From Cytospora piceicola (Eukaryota; Ascomycota; Sordariomycetes; Diaporthales; Cytosporaceae), in assembly GCA_023375675.1 (NCBI GenBank), contig JALQBC010000012.1:990666-1054665 (forward strand): DNA of 64,000 nucleotides, read 5' to 3'. How positions within the stretch are numbered: position 1 is the first letter of the stretch; the number at the start of each line of letters is the position of its first letter. Made by a program: the position numbers and the translations under genes. Positions 22,727 through 35,076 of this stretch are shown here, one piece after another. The notes below the pieces were generated by a model. That model was not told the origin of the DNA. It saw only the letters and a list, made by a program, of their open reading frames with translations, and searched no databases.

Positions 22727-23335
22727 ATGGCCCCTAGGAAGAACGCCGCCGCCAATGCCGCCGCCGCAGCCCCCGGCTCTGCCGCCGCCGACATCCCGAG
22801 CGCAGCCCAGGTCAAGTCGGCCAAGGCTGCGAAGGCCGCCTCCAGCTCTCCTGCCCAGCTGGCCCAGGTGGGCGACAGGGTGTGGAGCCACTACCTGAAG
22901 ACCACCGGCCACCAGACCCGCCTCATCGATGCCTTCCTGGTCTTCCTCATGGTGGTGGGAGCCATCCAGTTCGTCTACTACGTCCTGGTTGCCAAAGATG
23001 TATGCCACACAGTCCTCCCTCCCTCTGCCCCGGGTGGAAGCTAGAAAACTAATGACCATTCCCCGACAGCCCTTCAACGCCTTCCTGGCAGGCTTCGCTG
23101 CTACTGTTGGCCAGTTTGTCCTGACTGGTATGTCGCGACCGCCGAGTAACCCCCGTTCCCTCGCCAGTAGACCCGCCGGGCTAACCCGTTCGTGACCATT
23201 ACAGTTTCCCTCCGCATGCAGACCGACAACCAGAACAAGTCCGACTTCCCCAAGATCACCCCCGAGCGGTCCTTCGCCGACTACGTCTTCGGCAGCCTGA
23301 TCCTACACTTCTTCTGCGTCAACTACATCAACTGA
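22727..23335 (+). CDS. OST2: Oligosaccharyltransferase subunit OST2/DAD1
   Basis: A small membrane subunit of the ER oligosaccharyltransferase that N-glycosylates nascent proteins. Exons are 22727-22999, 23070-23127 and 23205-23335 (GTATGC and GTATGT donors, CAG acceptors), giving 153 residues. An Ala-rich N-terminal extension of about 50 residues precedes the conserved part: RLIDAFLVFLMVVGAIQFVY, the helix after PFNAFLAGFAATVGQFVL, then SLRMQTDNQNK and the C-terminal signature RSFADYVFGSLILHFFCVNY. This order is that of DAD1/Ost2. The ATG at 22727 is the first in this frame next to the conserved core and follows an A-rich leader. The gene converges with the GRASP gene, stops being 280 bases apart. 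Confidence 0.95.
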
Positions 23336-23614
23336 GGTGGTGAGGGTGCTGGTGCTGGTGCAGGTGGTGTGGGCAAATGTGCTGGAGAGCGAGCGCATCC
23401 AAGATGACATTTTCAGTTCTGAGGGAATCATTGTGCGGATTTCACTTTGTGTATATTACGATTTACGGCACGGAGTCAAAATGGCAACAAAGAGCGCCAT
23501 GAGAATGGTTGCAGGTAGTAGAGAAATGATCAGGGTATTGTTATCTCCTCCTTCCCCACAGCGTTACGTCGACGAAAAAGAAACCTGCGCCCCCGGGGAC
23601 GAGAAGCCCCGACC

Positions 23615-24826
23615 TCATCCCGTTTCTGCCTGTGGCGTGTCCGCCCTGGGGGGCCCTCCCCCCCTCGGCGGGCCCCCTCCCGCCTTTGGCGGAGGAGCCA
23701 CGGGGCTCTTGCGCACCGTCTCCGGCCTGTCCATCTCCCTGCTCTTCTGCTCCTGCTCGTTGAAGTAGTCGTCGATCCCCGTGCCCGGCCCGCCGCGCTG
23801 CGCGTGCCTGTCCTTCTTCCTGCCGCCGCGGGGCGGGGCGTTCCCCGGCGCCGGCGGCGGCGGGGTCGTCATCTGCGCAGGGACCAGGAAGTCGCCGCCG
23901 CCTACTGCTGCCGGCGCCGGCGCGGGGAACACCGACGCGTCCTCCGCCGCCGCCGCCCCCTGGCCGTAGTAGTACGGCGCCTTCTCCGGCGGCGGCGGCG
24001 CCCCGCCGTCGAAGATGGTCTCGCCGGGCGCGTCCACCGGCTCGCTCAGCGGCGCCGGCAGGCGGTGCAGCGCCCCGTAGCCGAGGACGCAGCCCAGCGC
24101 GCCCTCGCCGCCCCAGGCGCGGCTCGGCTGCAGGGTGACCTCCCTCGTGACGTCGTACTCGTTGTTGTAGACGTAGAGCCGCAGCGGCCGCCCGATGTGG
24201 TCCTCGACGATCTCGCCCAGCCCGCCCTCGCCGTGCAGGACGCCCTCGGGCGAGCCCAGGACGTAGTCGCTGTAGGGCAGGAGGCCGGCGAGGTCGGCCG
24301 GCGAGTTGGCGGGCACGTCGAGCACGTGCCAGATGTTGGACGCGACGTTCAGCGAGGTCCACTGGAGGGTGAGGCCGAGCGAGGCCGCGTCGGGCGGGAC
24401 GGGGATGTGCATCGTGCGGGTTCGTTGGCCCTGCGAGGGGGGGTTTCATGTATTAGCATTCCGGATGGCATTGAGGGGGGTTTTCGTCGTTGGGGGGAAA
24501 AGTCGCACCTTTGCGCTCCAGAGACCGAGCGTCACCATTCCACCGGCGCAGTTGCGCACCTCCTGGCCGAAGAGGCCTGGACTTGGGTCATCCTGAGCAC
24601 CCATCAGCATAATTCCACCTCATGGGCTCTCAACCAAGCTCCCAGAGGGTCGTACAATCATCCGCCCATTGATGCCCACGATGAAATCGAACCATGGCTC
24701 GACGGCGAGCTGCAGGTTGGTGTTTCGCAGCACTTGGAAGCCGAACAGGTTCTGTTGGTGCTGCTGCTTCTGTCGGGGATCCTCGCCGTCAAGGCGGGAT
24801 ATGAAGCGGTTGAGCGCATTGAACAT
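23615..24826 (-). CDS. GRH1: GRASP-family Golgi reassembly/stacking protein
   Basis: A peripheral Golgi/ER-exit-site tether acting in COPII-linked and unconventional secretion. Exons are 24656-24826, 24509-24592 and 23615-24430, each a whole number of codons, giving 356 residues. The N-terminus MFNALNRFISRLDGED starts without the Gly-2 myristoylation site of animal GRASPs, as in Grh1, where an amphipathic acetylated N-terminus is used. Two PDZ-like GRASP repeats follow (FGFQVLRN...PWFDFIVGING; LGLTLQW...HVLDVPANSPADLAGL and SDYVLGS). The C-terminal 130 residues are Pro/Gly/Ala-rich and low in complexity. Donors are GTACGA and GTGCGA, acceptors CAG. A 537-base divergent promoter separates it from TGS1. 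Confidence 0.95.
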
Positions 24827-25363
24827 TGCGTGTATGTCGACCTCGGCGGCAGATATGGTGGTTCGTAATGCTGAGTGGGTGGTATTCTTGCTGTAGGGCC
24901 GTTGGGGGTTATAGATCTCTCGTCGTCTTGAATATTATGTCTGTCTGTAGGCAAGCAGCAGCAAGTAAGTGGCACTTGGCGATCGTAGTGTTGCAACCCT
25001 GTCATCTCAAGCCCCGGCCACTTTCAGCCTTACCCCCCTGATCGCGCGTGGCCCAAGCTCCTTAGGGGCCCAGGGGCCCAACTGCATACCGACATAGGCG
25101 GTACATAGGCGGTACTAGTACAATAAACTGCCCTATGCAGCTAGCCCCCGGGCCAGCTACTGCTGAAAGTGGCTACTAACAGCATCTTTATCTTTTGGAG
25201 AAAATCCACCTCGCTTTCACCAGGCAGCATTCAATATCCAGGTCATATCCAGGGCCATTCCCATTATTCATAAAGGCCCCGTCCGATCGCTGAAATAGAC
25301 TCGCGATAAGTTGACTCGGTATTCCATATAAGTGAGGTTTCGCCTTGACCCGACTGAAGTGCA
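24827..25363. promoter_or_regulatory. Shared divergent promoter, GRASP / TGS1
   Basis: A 537-base interval between two oppositely directed start codons. Palindromic GGGGCCCAGGGGCCC-like sequence occurs at 25064-25080 and a (GACATAGGCGGTACATAGGCGGTAC) direct repeat at 25090-25115. No experimentally known site can be named. Confidence 0.5.
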
Positions 25364-26473
25364 ATGAAAGCTCAAGCTGCCGGCCCAGAAGGTTCACCTG
25401 GGCCACCTCAGAATGAGGCTCACCTTGCAAGGCTTGCGGAAGCTTCTGGTCCACCGACCGACTTGATGAGGCCGGCGGCGAGATTACCGTTGAGCGAGGA
25501 GTGCAAGCACTATTATTCCTCATACGACATGCCCGAAATCTTACAGAAGTGAGTGAACCACCACCGACCCTGTTCATCTCGGCACGTGAGGTTGAAGACA
25601 AACTAAGGCTAACGGGGATACTTCAGATATTGGCATCAACGGTATAACCTTTGGGAATACTACGACGATGATATATACATGACAGATGATGCCTGGTTCG
25701 GCGTCACAGCAGAGCCCATAGCAAGGTAAGCTCACGCCCCCTTGGCGGTTTGCCTCTCACCGCCGACTCAACTCACCACCCTTCCCGCCCCAGCCCTTGT
25801 CCGTAACCCAAACAAGACCGCCAGCTCACAATTCTTCCCAACCAGGGAAATCGCCCAGGAGATGGCCTCCAAGAACCAGCAGCGCAGGCACAGGCCGAGG
25901 GTGCTCATAGACCTCTTCGCCGGCGCGGGCGGCAACACCATCCAGTTCGCCGCGTCGGGCCTCTGGGACCGCGTCGTCGCCGTCGAGCGGGACGCCCCCA
26001 CGCTGGCCTGCGCCCAGCACAACGCCGAGGCCTACGGCGTCCCCGAGGGCCGCATCACCTGGGTCCACGCCAACTGCTTCGACTTCCTCCGCCGCCTCCT
26101 CCACCACCCGGCCGCCCTCGACAACACCGCCGGCGCCTTCTGGGCCGACGGCCTGGCCGACGCCCCGCTCGGCCGCGCCTTCGAGGTCTTTGCCAGCCCG
26201 CCCTGGGGCGGCGTGGGCTACGAGGGCGCCGAGGTCTTCGACCTGGAGGCCATGATGGAGCCGTACACGCTTACTGACATCAGCGCGGCGTGTCGGCCCA
26301 TGGCGCACGCGCTCTTCCTGCCGCGGAATGGGGACTTGGCCCAGCTCGCAGGCCTGGTTCCCGATGGTTCTGATACGAAGCTGGATGTCGTCCAGTACTG
26401 CATTCAAGGCGCGAGTAAGGGCCTGGTGGCTTACTACCCGGCAGAAGACGATGAAGATGACGGGAAGGCATGA
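25364..26473 (+). CDS. TGS1: Trimethylguanosine synthase (TGS1 family)
   Basis: A SAM-dependent enzyme that converts the m7G cap of snRNA and snoRNA to the 2,2,7-trimethylguanosine cap in the nucleus. Exons are 25364-25548, 25627-25725 and 25846-26473 (donors GTGAGT, GTAAGC), giving 303 residues. Typical segments are LPLSEECKHYYSSYDMPEIL and KYWHQRYNLWEYYDDDIYMT, then the SAM-binding VLIDLFAGAGGNTIQFA, an acidic VVAVERD and the catalytic SPPWGGVGYEG. The spliced junction EPIAREIAQEMA restores a segment that is broken by the intron. The tail ends in an acidic patch. The gene ends 95 bases from the DOP1 stop codon on the other strand, so the transcripts may overlap. Confidence 0.94.
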
Positions 26474-26568
26474 CGCGCGAGACTCAAGCTGATTCTATGG
26501 CATCGGAACTTGGATGAATAATTGATCTGATGATTCTCTGCACGAGGTGTGCAGTCTACCTAGGACAA

Positions 26569-29500
26569 TCACAACGCCTTCACGATTGTGGACTCGTCAA
26601 ACAGGTCCTTCAGCAGCCCCATGGTACAGCTCTGCCAATCGAGAGGACTCATGGCATAAGTCGACTCGAAAGCAAAGATGCTGAGTTGGCTGAAGAACGG
26701 CCTCAGTATCTTCGCAACCAGCTCTTCCCTCTTGTCGGTACCGACGTCGTCCTTGGTTATGCTAGCTCCCAGGAGGGGTCTCTTGCGAGTCCCCTGCGCA
26801 GTCAGCCATGCTGTGCCTTCCGCCTGCGGGACCGGCGTTTTCAGTGCGGATCCGACCTCCTCGGAAAGTTCATCGACCAGGGCAACCGGCTGGTAGTTGG
26901 CAGGGGGGTAGACGGCATCGATCGTGTCTGTCACGAAAAGCCACTCGTGGAGTTGGAAGTCATCCGGAGCGACGCAAATCAACAAGTCCAACAACTTGCA
27001 CGCCTGCAGCACCGAGGCATTGTTATACATCTCCGAGATGGGGCTGTGATCAGGCGCGGCTACCGATGAGACGGCAGCGTTCAGTTCGGCGTTAATGACT
27101 GGCCACATAGGGGCCAGATGTATGGCGCTGGTCTTCAGGACTAAGGCGCGGACAACCATAAAGAGCTCCGCTCGCGTTGTCGACGAAGGGGACGAGGTCG
27201 CAGTAGCTCCGAGTAATTCAACAATCTTGTCCAAAATGCTGGGTAATTCTGTGACAAATGTGTCGTTCACCGCAGCTAGGACCAGAGTCGCTATGCGGCG
27301 AAGATTCAGTTGCGTCTTGCGGTCAGCCTCCAACCTTGCAGAGGTCGCTCCAACACCAAACACTATACCAGCAGTCGTCGGTGCGGTGATGCGAGCTAGA
27401 AGCTCTGGCAACCGGTCCTTGTCCGTTATCGTCCACTGCTTAAGCAGAGGCAGCCAGCCGGTTTGTACTAATGACACGCTCGATCCGAAGAAACGAGTGT
27501 CATTGAACGCATCAGTGACGTCTTTCTTCCATGTCTTCTGGTTGTTTGGCAGTCTGGTGAGCTCCTGCAATAGAGATAGCGTGCTTTTTGAGAACGTATC
27601 TGGGAACGCCTTTGAACGCAGTGCTGGCCCGATGACGCTAGTGGAGATGGACGTCGCGGCTGACAGTACGCGATCGTTCTCCACCAAGATCTTGGGGAGG
27701 TTGGGGACAATAGTGGACAAAATAGAAACAATGTCATCAGCACGGTCCTGTGGTTTTCTTGTTGGTACAATGCGCTCGGAGGCTTCAAGGCGCTTCGGTT
27801 TCTCAGACACACCATTGGTGTTCTCTGAGAAAGTCACTGAGCGAGTGGTAAAGAGAGCAGTCAGCAGTCGGAGGAATAGATCCTAGAGGGAATGTCCAGT
27901 TAGTCACTTGTGAGACATCATGGTGAGAATGTCAAGTACTTACACCCAGTTCCCGACGCATCTTCCGTTGCTCTCCAAAATTCGTATTGTCGACCTTCTC
28001 TCCCAGGATTGCAGCGAACTCAAGGAGACTCGGCAGAGTCTGCCGGTGAGGAAACGGGTTGGTCAGCAAGTCTTTGAGGAATGTAATACAGTCTTGCCAG
28101 ATTTCGTCCATTGCGTCGTCCTCAAGGGACCTGGCATAATCTACCAGGAAAATCACGATGTCGGTATCTTGAAGCTCAACAGTCAGGAATGACTTGCGTG
28201 ATGGATCGAGTGCGGCAGGTTGCGTTCGGCTGTATATTGAGTTGAATATCGCTGGTATGGTGTGTTTTGGTCGTGAGCCGTCAAGAGCAGGGAGAAGGTT
28301 AAAGACTTCAAGATGCCATGAAGATTTGGGGTTGTCCAAGGACTTGCGCCATATATCGATGACCGTCTCCAGGCATTCCAGCGTTTCTGCTGCAAAAAGA
28401 TGCTCGAGAAGTCTTCGTGCGCGGTTCCTCATGCGCAATGACGTGTACTTGAAAGAAGCCATGGAGCCGATGTCCTGAGAAGACGCATCACCGCCTTGGC
28501 CCCACGACCATATCTGGAAGCATATCCTCACGGCATCCTGGAAGGCCAAGAGGACAGTTAGCCTATCGTTCGCAGTAGCACTTCTGGAGTGTAAGGAATC
28601 TGTTGAGAAGACCCCAGACACCATATTACCAAAGAATCCCTGTGGTTGATCTGGGCTCTTGGCAACTGGCAACCGCGCCTCCTCGAGAAGCAGCCTATCA
28701 TGACTCCTCGCCAAGATATGCTCCAGCCCGTTCAGGAAGGAAATGAGTGTTGTTTCTGGCGCGTTGGGCTGATCCTTCCACTCGTGATCGGAGCCTTTGA
28801 ACATCCGCTGCAGGCTGGCAAAAGTGCTGCCAATCTGACCACACAAAGTCCCCACAAGAGGAATCAGGACTTGGAATATCGTATCAGCATAATACGGCAA
28901 ACATGCTGTGAGGAAACTGATCCAGCTGTCCAGGACTGGCCGACTATTTGGGGAGGAGAGACCAGCTTGTAGGCACTTCAGTAATGCTGGCGGAGGAGGT
29001 GGCAGTAGGGGTGTCTTGTCAGCAGAAACGGATCCGTGTTGTCCTAGAAGTTCGCCACCTGACTTTCGTTTCTCTGTTGTAGGTGATGGTGGAGCTTCGA
29101 TAGGTAGTACCTCTCGGAGTTTCAGAGAAGCAAAGACAACATCTAGGAAGAGGACTTGGACGTAAGGATCTGGACAGTCCAGAGATAAGGCCAAACTGTT
29201 GATCAGTACATCTTCCAGGTGCAAAGTTGCTAAAGGCGTGGCGTAGGGGTTGAGCAGGATTTGGTGGAGAACCACCAGAGCGCTCCGAACCAGCTGTGTA
29301 ATTCTGACCTTGCTCTCGCTAGTCCCGGATACATTGTAGTGTTGAATGCACCTTAGGCAAACTTGCAGCAGGAAATACTGAACAGGGATGTCGTTTTCAG
29401 TGCCAGCTGCTTTAGTTAGCATGGGTCTCGTGGAACGCAGATATTGGAACATACTGATTTCAGGTAAGCCGGAGAAGTCATCAGGAGATACGACTCTGGT

Positions 29501-32500
29501 TGCAAGAATGCCCCAGAACGCGTCAGGAGCCCACCGGAAGACGTTCGAGATTGTTCTCAGGTAATACATGCAGAGGTCAAGGTCATCTTCCTCGTCAAAT
29601 TTTCTTGTCTCTTGGGCAGAGCTAACCCCGGCAGAAGCAGTCCGCAGGAACGGTAACTGTACAAACTGCGATACGAAAATATAGAACATGCTTCATCATT
29701 TTCTTGTTAGCAAAATCCGTGGCAACTTGAACCGGGGAACACTAACTTGTCAATTCCGACGAGATTGTTCAGCCATGTCTTTACCGCCATAAAGAGTTGA
29801 GTCTTCTCATCGAGCAGTGCATCGAGCATCAGATATAATGGACGTGTCAACATAACTTCATAGTTGTCCATTCCAGCAAGTCTCGGGGACGCTGAAATGT
29901 CTCCATTCGAAGGCTTTGGAGTCCTCCTATCCGAACCAGAAGGATTATCCTGTAGACTATGGGACCAAAGAATGCTGAACCTTCTGCCAGACTCTGCAGG
30001 TCGAATAGGGAAAGTTCCGTTGACATCGTCCTGGACCATCAGAGTGCAAATTGCCGCCTCAATGTCACGGTTTTGTGGCGTCAGCACCGTTTGAAGTTGC
30101 CAGAGACTTCGCACAGTCTCAACGTGGAACCGGGGTTCCGAAGCAGACAGGAAAGTCCAAGCGTGCCGGACCAGAGGAGTCACGAGCTCTGAGAGGTCAT
30201 TGTGCGAAATTCGGGCGGATGAAAAAAGGTGTATGGAAAGAGAGAGGATAGACGAGTAAGTGATAAACCGCAATGAGCCTTCTTCCGATGCACAAGTGTG
30301 CAGAGCTGCAAGTAGCCGTGCAATGTCGCAAGGGGTATCTTGCGGAGTCTTCGAAATCAGAAGCTTGAGTATGCGGCACTTAACGCTGAAGTCAGCAACT
30401 GGTTCCTTTTGGACCAGGCTCTCACGTCCCAGGTCGCAAGCCTTTTGGAGTAGAAGCTCCCCGACATCGCGACGGGCAAGTGGTGGCTTCGATACGTCCA
30501 AGTTACCCTGCTCATGTATGTAGAAATCTCTAATCCTTAGCAATACCCCCAGGCTCGGCAAATCTGCCGAGTCCTTCGTTTCGGATGAGGATGGTTTCTC
30601 TGACATGGCGGGGAAGGCTCGGTCAGGCACGAACTCCAGTATGTCAGCCGCGATTTCAAGAGCTGTTGTGGTCAATGCATCATCGTTTGCTGATGAGGTT
30701 GCACCGTTTCTTTTTCTCGCGTCCTCGATCATGCAGAGTATTGCAAGGGCCGTCAGGGGTGCATGGACTGTCACCATTTCTTCTTCTCTGATGTTGAAGT
30801 GTTCGAGTATGAATTGGACAAGCGCAAGCTTGTCTGATCGCTCGGGGGCGTTGTCATTCCCTGGACCGAGTGCCTGTGCCATTTGGCCGAGTATCTCGCC
30901 ATATATCAAACCGCTTTCCACGCCATCGAAGAAGGTGCTTGCACTACGCAGCACTTCGGCAAACTCTGTCTTGCTGGATGATTGGTCCTTGTATTTCCTG
31001 ACACTGTCCACAATCGGCAAGAAAACTTCGGGCACGACGAGGCCACCAATCTCCCATCTATCCATAAGCGAGAGGCAAATACGGTACGGACGTGCCGTTT
31101 CGGCCGCAGAGGTCTCCGGTGCGTCTCTGATCAGGGCCAGCAACGCATTCGTCAAAGGTTCCAGCCCGTACTCCTCAAAGTAGCTTGTCCTGGTTGCTAA
31201 GATGCCGTGGTGGGGAGCGGACGGAGAGCTGGGTGATTCTAAGCCACTGTCCGCATCGCCAGCCGGAGGCTCTGGGCCAAGGAGCCATGTCCAAAGTCTC
31301 CTGTTCAAGCTCATCTCGCGCCGAGTCACAACGCCGGCAGCAGCCTTTAGGAGGAGCTCCAGATCATAAGGCTTGACTCGGTTTTGAATAACTTTGGAAT
31401 GGAGGGGCAAATGAGTGACCAACAGATCCAGAAATCCTCGCTGGATTAGGAGCTGCTCATCCGCCAGACCGGCAGCAAAGCATCGTAGCAATAATCCAGG
31501 TTCCGGTGTGGTCACCAACTCTGACAATTTCGAGGCTAATACGGCATCTGCACCAGTCATCAAGTTGCTTGGGTCGTGCGACTCTGATGCAAGAGAATGG
31601 CCTAGCCTAGGAAGGCTCCGGACAAGATAGGCCAGAGCACCTGGTCGACGGCTTTGCCCCGTGATTGCCGCTAAGAAAAAGCACTGCCAAAAGTAATAAT
31701 CGCCAGTGGAGTGAATAGTCGTAATGTCCTCCGTTTCCTGTGGTCGTATGGCCTTCTTGAAGCTCTCCAAAAGCTTCAACGTTCGATCGAAGTCCTCTGC
31801 TGTCTCGTCCTCCAATCCTGGAAGCAGAGCGAGTATGACGGATTTCATAGCAGGTCGAAGAGCACGTGGGTCTATGGCCAAGAAATGCCGCTCGAGGAGG
31901 TCCAGAAAGGGTGTCCGCACGGAAAGCGAGGCGAAGGACAAGGTAGGCGCAAGTCCTGGCAAGTATAGTGGAAGATCCCGTGACAATCCATCCTGCCCTA
32001 TGACCGTAAACACATAATTATATACTTCGAGGGCTTTCTGGTGGACGCCTGACGGCAGGGATGGGTTGAGGCATTGCGACAAGCGCTTCGAAACAATGGC
32101 TTTTGCAGGTACGCTGTGTATATTGTGGTTCCGGGCTTGCAGTGCCTGAGGGTCCGCTTGTCAGCGACATATGCGACTTCACAGCAGGGCGGGTGTCGCA
32201 CCTTGAGGAGTCTGTTTAGAAAAGAGATGTAGTCTGCCCATTCCTGAAGCGCAGTCTCGAACAGCGTAAGAGCTCGGTCGACGCCCAGGGCGTATTTTCG
32301 GTAGGCTTTATCTCGGATCGGCGCATCGTCCTCTACACACACAAGTACATAAACGATATCAGCCTTCCGCTCGAGGTATACGTCAAGGTTGCTGAATCCG
32401 AGTGGTGCGCTTACCAGCGCCGAGTTGGTTCCTCCATTGCCTCGAGGGCTTCGGAGAGACGCGGCCAGAGCTCTCGGGCGAGACTGACCTGGGGGGGCCG

Positions 32501-32517
32501 CCTGGTTCAAGGGACAT
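26569..32517 (-). CDS. DOP1: DOP1/DopA (Dopey) protein
   Basis: A very large cytoplasmic peripheral Golgi/endosome protein that partners with Mon2 and Neo1-type flippases in membrane traffic; dopA affects morphogenesis in Aspergillus. Exons are 32415-32517, 32202-32332, 29747-32145, 27944-29690 and 26569-27882. All junctions keep phase, with a total of 1897 residues. Signatures of the Dopey N-terminal domain are DKAYRKYALGVDRALTLFE, EWADYISFLNRLLK, SKRLSQCLNPSLPSGVHQKA and LEVYNYVFTVIG near residues 40-130. Helical-repeat sequence continues to the C-terminus, where NDTRFFG and LLLQELTRLPNNQKTWKKDV-like segments lie. Donors are GTAAGC, GTGCGA, GTTAGT and GTAAGT. The third junction (GACAA to CATG) is the least certain, but the alternatives break the frame. 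Confidence 0.94.
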
Positions 32518-33169
32518 TTTCCGTGTCGCAAGGCGTGTTTGGGTCTAAAATTGAGAACATAAGGTCCTCTCGGTTCGATGATTGCGCCAATGTCATGTCA
32601 TTTCTGCATCGAGAGCTCAAAGGAAAGGGTTCATGAGCGTCTCTGGCGGCTCGAGACGTCGAAGGAAGGCTACCTGTTCATCAGGGGAGGTTGCTTGCGT
32701 GTGTCGTGTACGTCAAATAACGGCAAGGACGTTAGTGCCCGTTCCGAATGCTGCTGTATGCAGCATAGGGTCCGTGCGTTTGAGATACCTAGCTTGGATA
32801 ACACTTATATATATTCCAAGGTTGTTTAGGCAACAAACTTGTTAGCGCTTATGATCATCTTGCAGCATATCCCTGGTCAAGCCCTATGCTAAATAACCGT
32901 TACAGGACGTCCCTGGCAGCAAAATGGCCAAAGCTCCTTGGAAACCATGTAAGTGCTGCTGTAGCTAAGTACCTAAGTACCTAATCGGCCTCGGCAGATA
33001 AATGTACCTAGGTAGTTAATGTGTACTTCGACGACATACTTATATCTCAACGATGGGTACACAATTACCATGTACATGATGGCACAGATTGATAAGAGGT
33101 TTTAGCGATGATCGAGAAATGTGTGCCTTTCTCACTATTGCAGACCCCATTTACAACTATGCCCATTAT
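32518..33169. other. Intergenic, DOP1 promoter side
   Basis: 650 bases upstream of DOP1. It shows TACCTAAGTACCTAAT/CCTAGGTAG palindromic motifs near 32965-33015. No gene is recognised. The boundary between the housekeeping group and the accessory region lies here. Confidence 0.55.
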
Positions 33170-33425
33170 AAGTCACCTAGCTGGGAACGCGGCCCGCAAC
33201 ATGCTGATGAACCAGTACTGGGTCCGGCTGCAGAAGGAGGGTTTCAAGGTATTTGGTGCGGACCCGGGGCTGACGGCGACCAACTTTGTCGACCCTGCCA
33301 TGACGCGCAGCCGAGGCGCCGTCGAGCCTGAGGTTGGTGGGGAGAGGATTGCGTGTGTTGTCAGAGGGGACCGCGATGCTGATGTTGGTCGTGTTTGTGG
33401 TGAGTATGGCGTGTCTCCTTGGTGA
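33170..33425 (+). pseudogene. C-terminal fragment of a short-chain dehydrogenase
   Basis: Only the last third of an SDR is present: HLAGNAARNMLMNQYWVRLQ (position of the YRTSKAALNMLM helix of family members), then EGFKVFGADPGLTATNF, RGAVEPEVGGERIACVVRGD and DVGRVCGEYGVSPW, ending at a TGA at 33423-33425. The Rossmann NAD-binding half and the catalytic Ser-Tyr-Lys are absent upstream; the Tyr-x-x-x-Lys segment is already altered (HLAGNAA). No donor/acceptor pair links it to an upstream exon. It looks like a truncated relic at the edge of the accessory region. Confidence 0.75.
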
Positions 33426-33850
33426 GACACTATTTCAGTAGATAGTGGATACTCAAGTAAGTCATCGGGCTTCGCACAAGACTAAATACACGACGAGTCT
33501 CTAGGTGATGTGCGCTGTGCCAACCCTGGGAAATATCAATGCAAACCTCTGCCGTATTCGTGTGTACGTGCTTGGCTGGAACGCCTGTTAGGTAAAAATT
33601 GGGAAGTGATAATCGGTGTTGGAGAGGCCAGTCTCATTCTGAGAACATTGAAGGGCAGAAAGGATAGAAAATGTGTATATACATCATACTGTTCAGACTC
33701 GACAGCTCAGGCCTACAAAGCACTGGGAGAGGGAGGGTACATGCATCGCAGCACTAAATAGGCCGAGGCTTCACAAGCTATGAAATCAAAGTATAGAATG
33801 ATATTCAAGTTGAAGTGTAGCCAAGACACTCTGCTTGGGCGGCTTACGTT
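33426..33850. other. Intergenic, nothing recognised
   Basis: Short ORFs without motifs between the SDR relic and the P450 relic. Confidence 0.5.
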
Positions 33851-34800
33851 TCATGTGCACTGACTGCCCACGATAACTAGCATGTCGCCATTGGCCAGTA
33901 AGTGGTAAGCTGAGAGCTTAACCTTCATTTGGACGTTTATGAGCCAACACCATCTCTCCGGGAGGAAGGAGGTGGCGAGGTGGAAGTTGGACGGGCTGGA
34001 GATGGCAGAGAGGGCGTGGTAACCGACGATGGTCTGCATGATCTTCAGTGTTTTGGTGTGTTCAATAAAGTAGTCTTGCAGCTGAGAAGAGCCGGAAGGA
34101 ACCACTTACCCATGGTGGGACCATCTGTCCATCAATCTCGGTGAACGAGGAGCCCTTGGGCGTCCGGCGAGGCGCCGCTGTTGGCCCAGGCGGATAAATA
34201 CTGAGCCCCTCTGTGAGGCATGCATGGGCATACGGCAGTCGAGCACCGGCACTGACAAAGTCGATTTCGTCCTCACTCGCAAATGTCCCATAGACCTCTG
34301 CTTTGAGTCTCCTCATTGCGTCGGGCGTCTCGAGCAGGTAGTACAGAGTCCCAGACAGCGCTGTGGCGGTCGTCTCCGAGCCGGCCATGATGATGAAGCC
34401 ACAGTTGGCGGCCACCTCGTCGTCGCTGAGGCCCCCCTTTTCCCCCTGGCTTGAGAGGATGTACGAGAGCAAGTCTTTCCTGTCGCCCACCACCGCACCC
34501 TGTGCAAGCCTCTCCCTCGCCGCGTCACGGACGTAAGCCTCGTGCCGGGCCCGGGCCTCTTTGATGCTCGCCGGTGCGAGCACCCGCAGCAGCATCCCCA
34601 CGTCGACACATGAGGCCACGAGGCGCATTTAGGGCCTGACCTTGATGGCTTTCCAGAGAGATGCCACCCAGCTGTGGTATGTGCTGTCCCTGAGGCAGTT
34701 GAAGCTCCTGCCGATAGCCAGGTCGCCGACCGTATCGAAGGTGGTGAAGTTGAACTAGTCAACCATGTCGACCTGTTTGCCGGACGTTGCGAACCCGCGG
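33851..34800 (-). pseudogene. Cytochrome P450 pseudogene
   Basis: Read on the minus strand from about 34800, the frame gives QVDMVD-stop-FNFTTFDTVGDLAIGRSFNC, as in the P450 helix C region. TAG lies at 34755-34757 where the family has Trp or another residue, and a second in-frame TAA is at 34629-34631. The open part 34062-34628 carries a normal I-helix oxygen-binding motif (AGSETTATAL). Its K-helix ExxR has become EGLS. Across a GTAAGT intron (from about 34110) the sequence resumes as TIVGYHALSAISSPSNFHLA...FLPERW and then loses similarity. The heme-binding FxxGxRxCxG exon is missing. It therefore has two stops, a lost ExxR arginine and no heme loop. The stops are of the C:G-to-T:A kind and could reflect mild RIP. 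Confidence 0.85.
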
Positions 34801-35076
34801 AGGTTACTGTATATACCTACCTACCTGGTACAGGGCTCGGATCTGAGCAGGATTGATGGAAGTTCACTAAGATTCAACTAGCTATGGCATTCACTCAGGC
34901 GCCGACATATTGGTTCTCTGAGATCATTTGTAAAACAATATATTATAGCTCCGGCGGACTGAGAACATGACATATCATTTTGCGAACTCCCTTCTCACTT
35001 ACAGTCCATCCTAGACTAGGACTGCGAAGCTGGGTACCTCCCTGAGTTATTACTTCTGAGTAGGCAGCGTAGTGTT

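Noticed and set aside
33089..33331. Second reading frame over the SDR relic
   Set aside because: The other frame carries the family motifs (ADPGL, RGAVEPEVGG), so this is a shadow.
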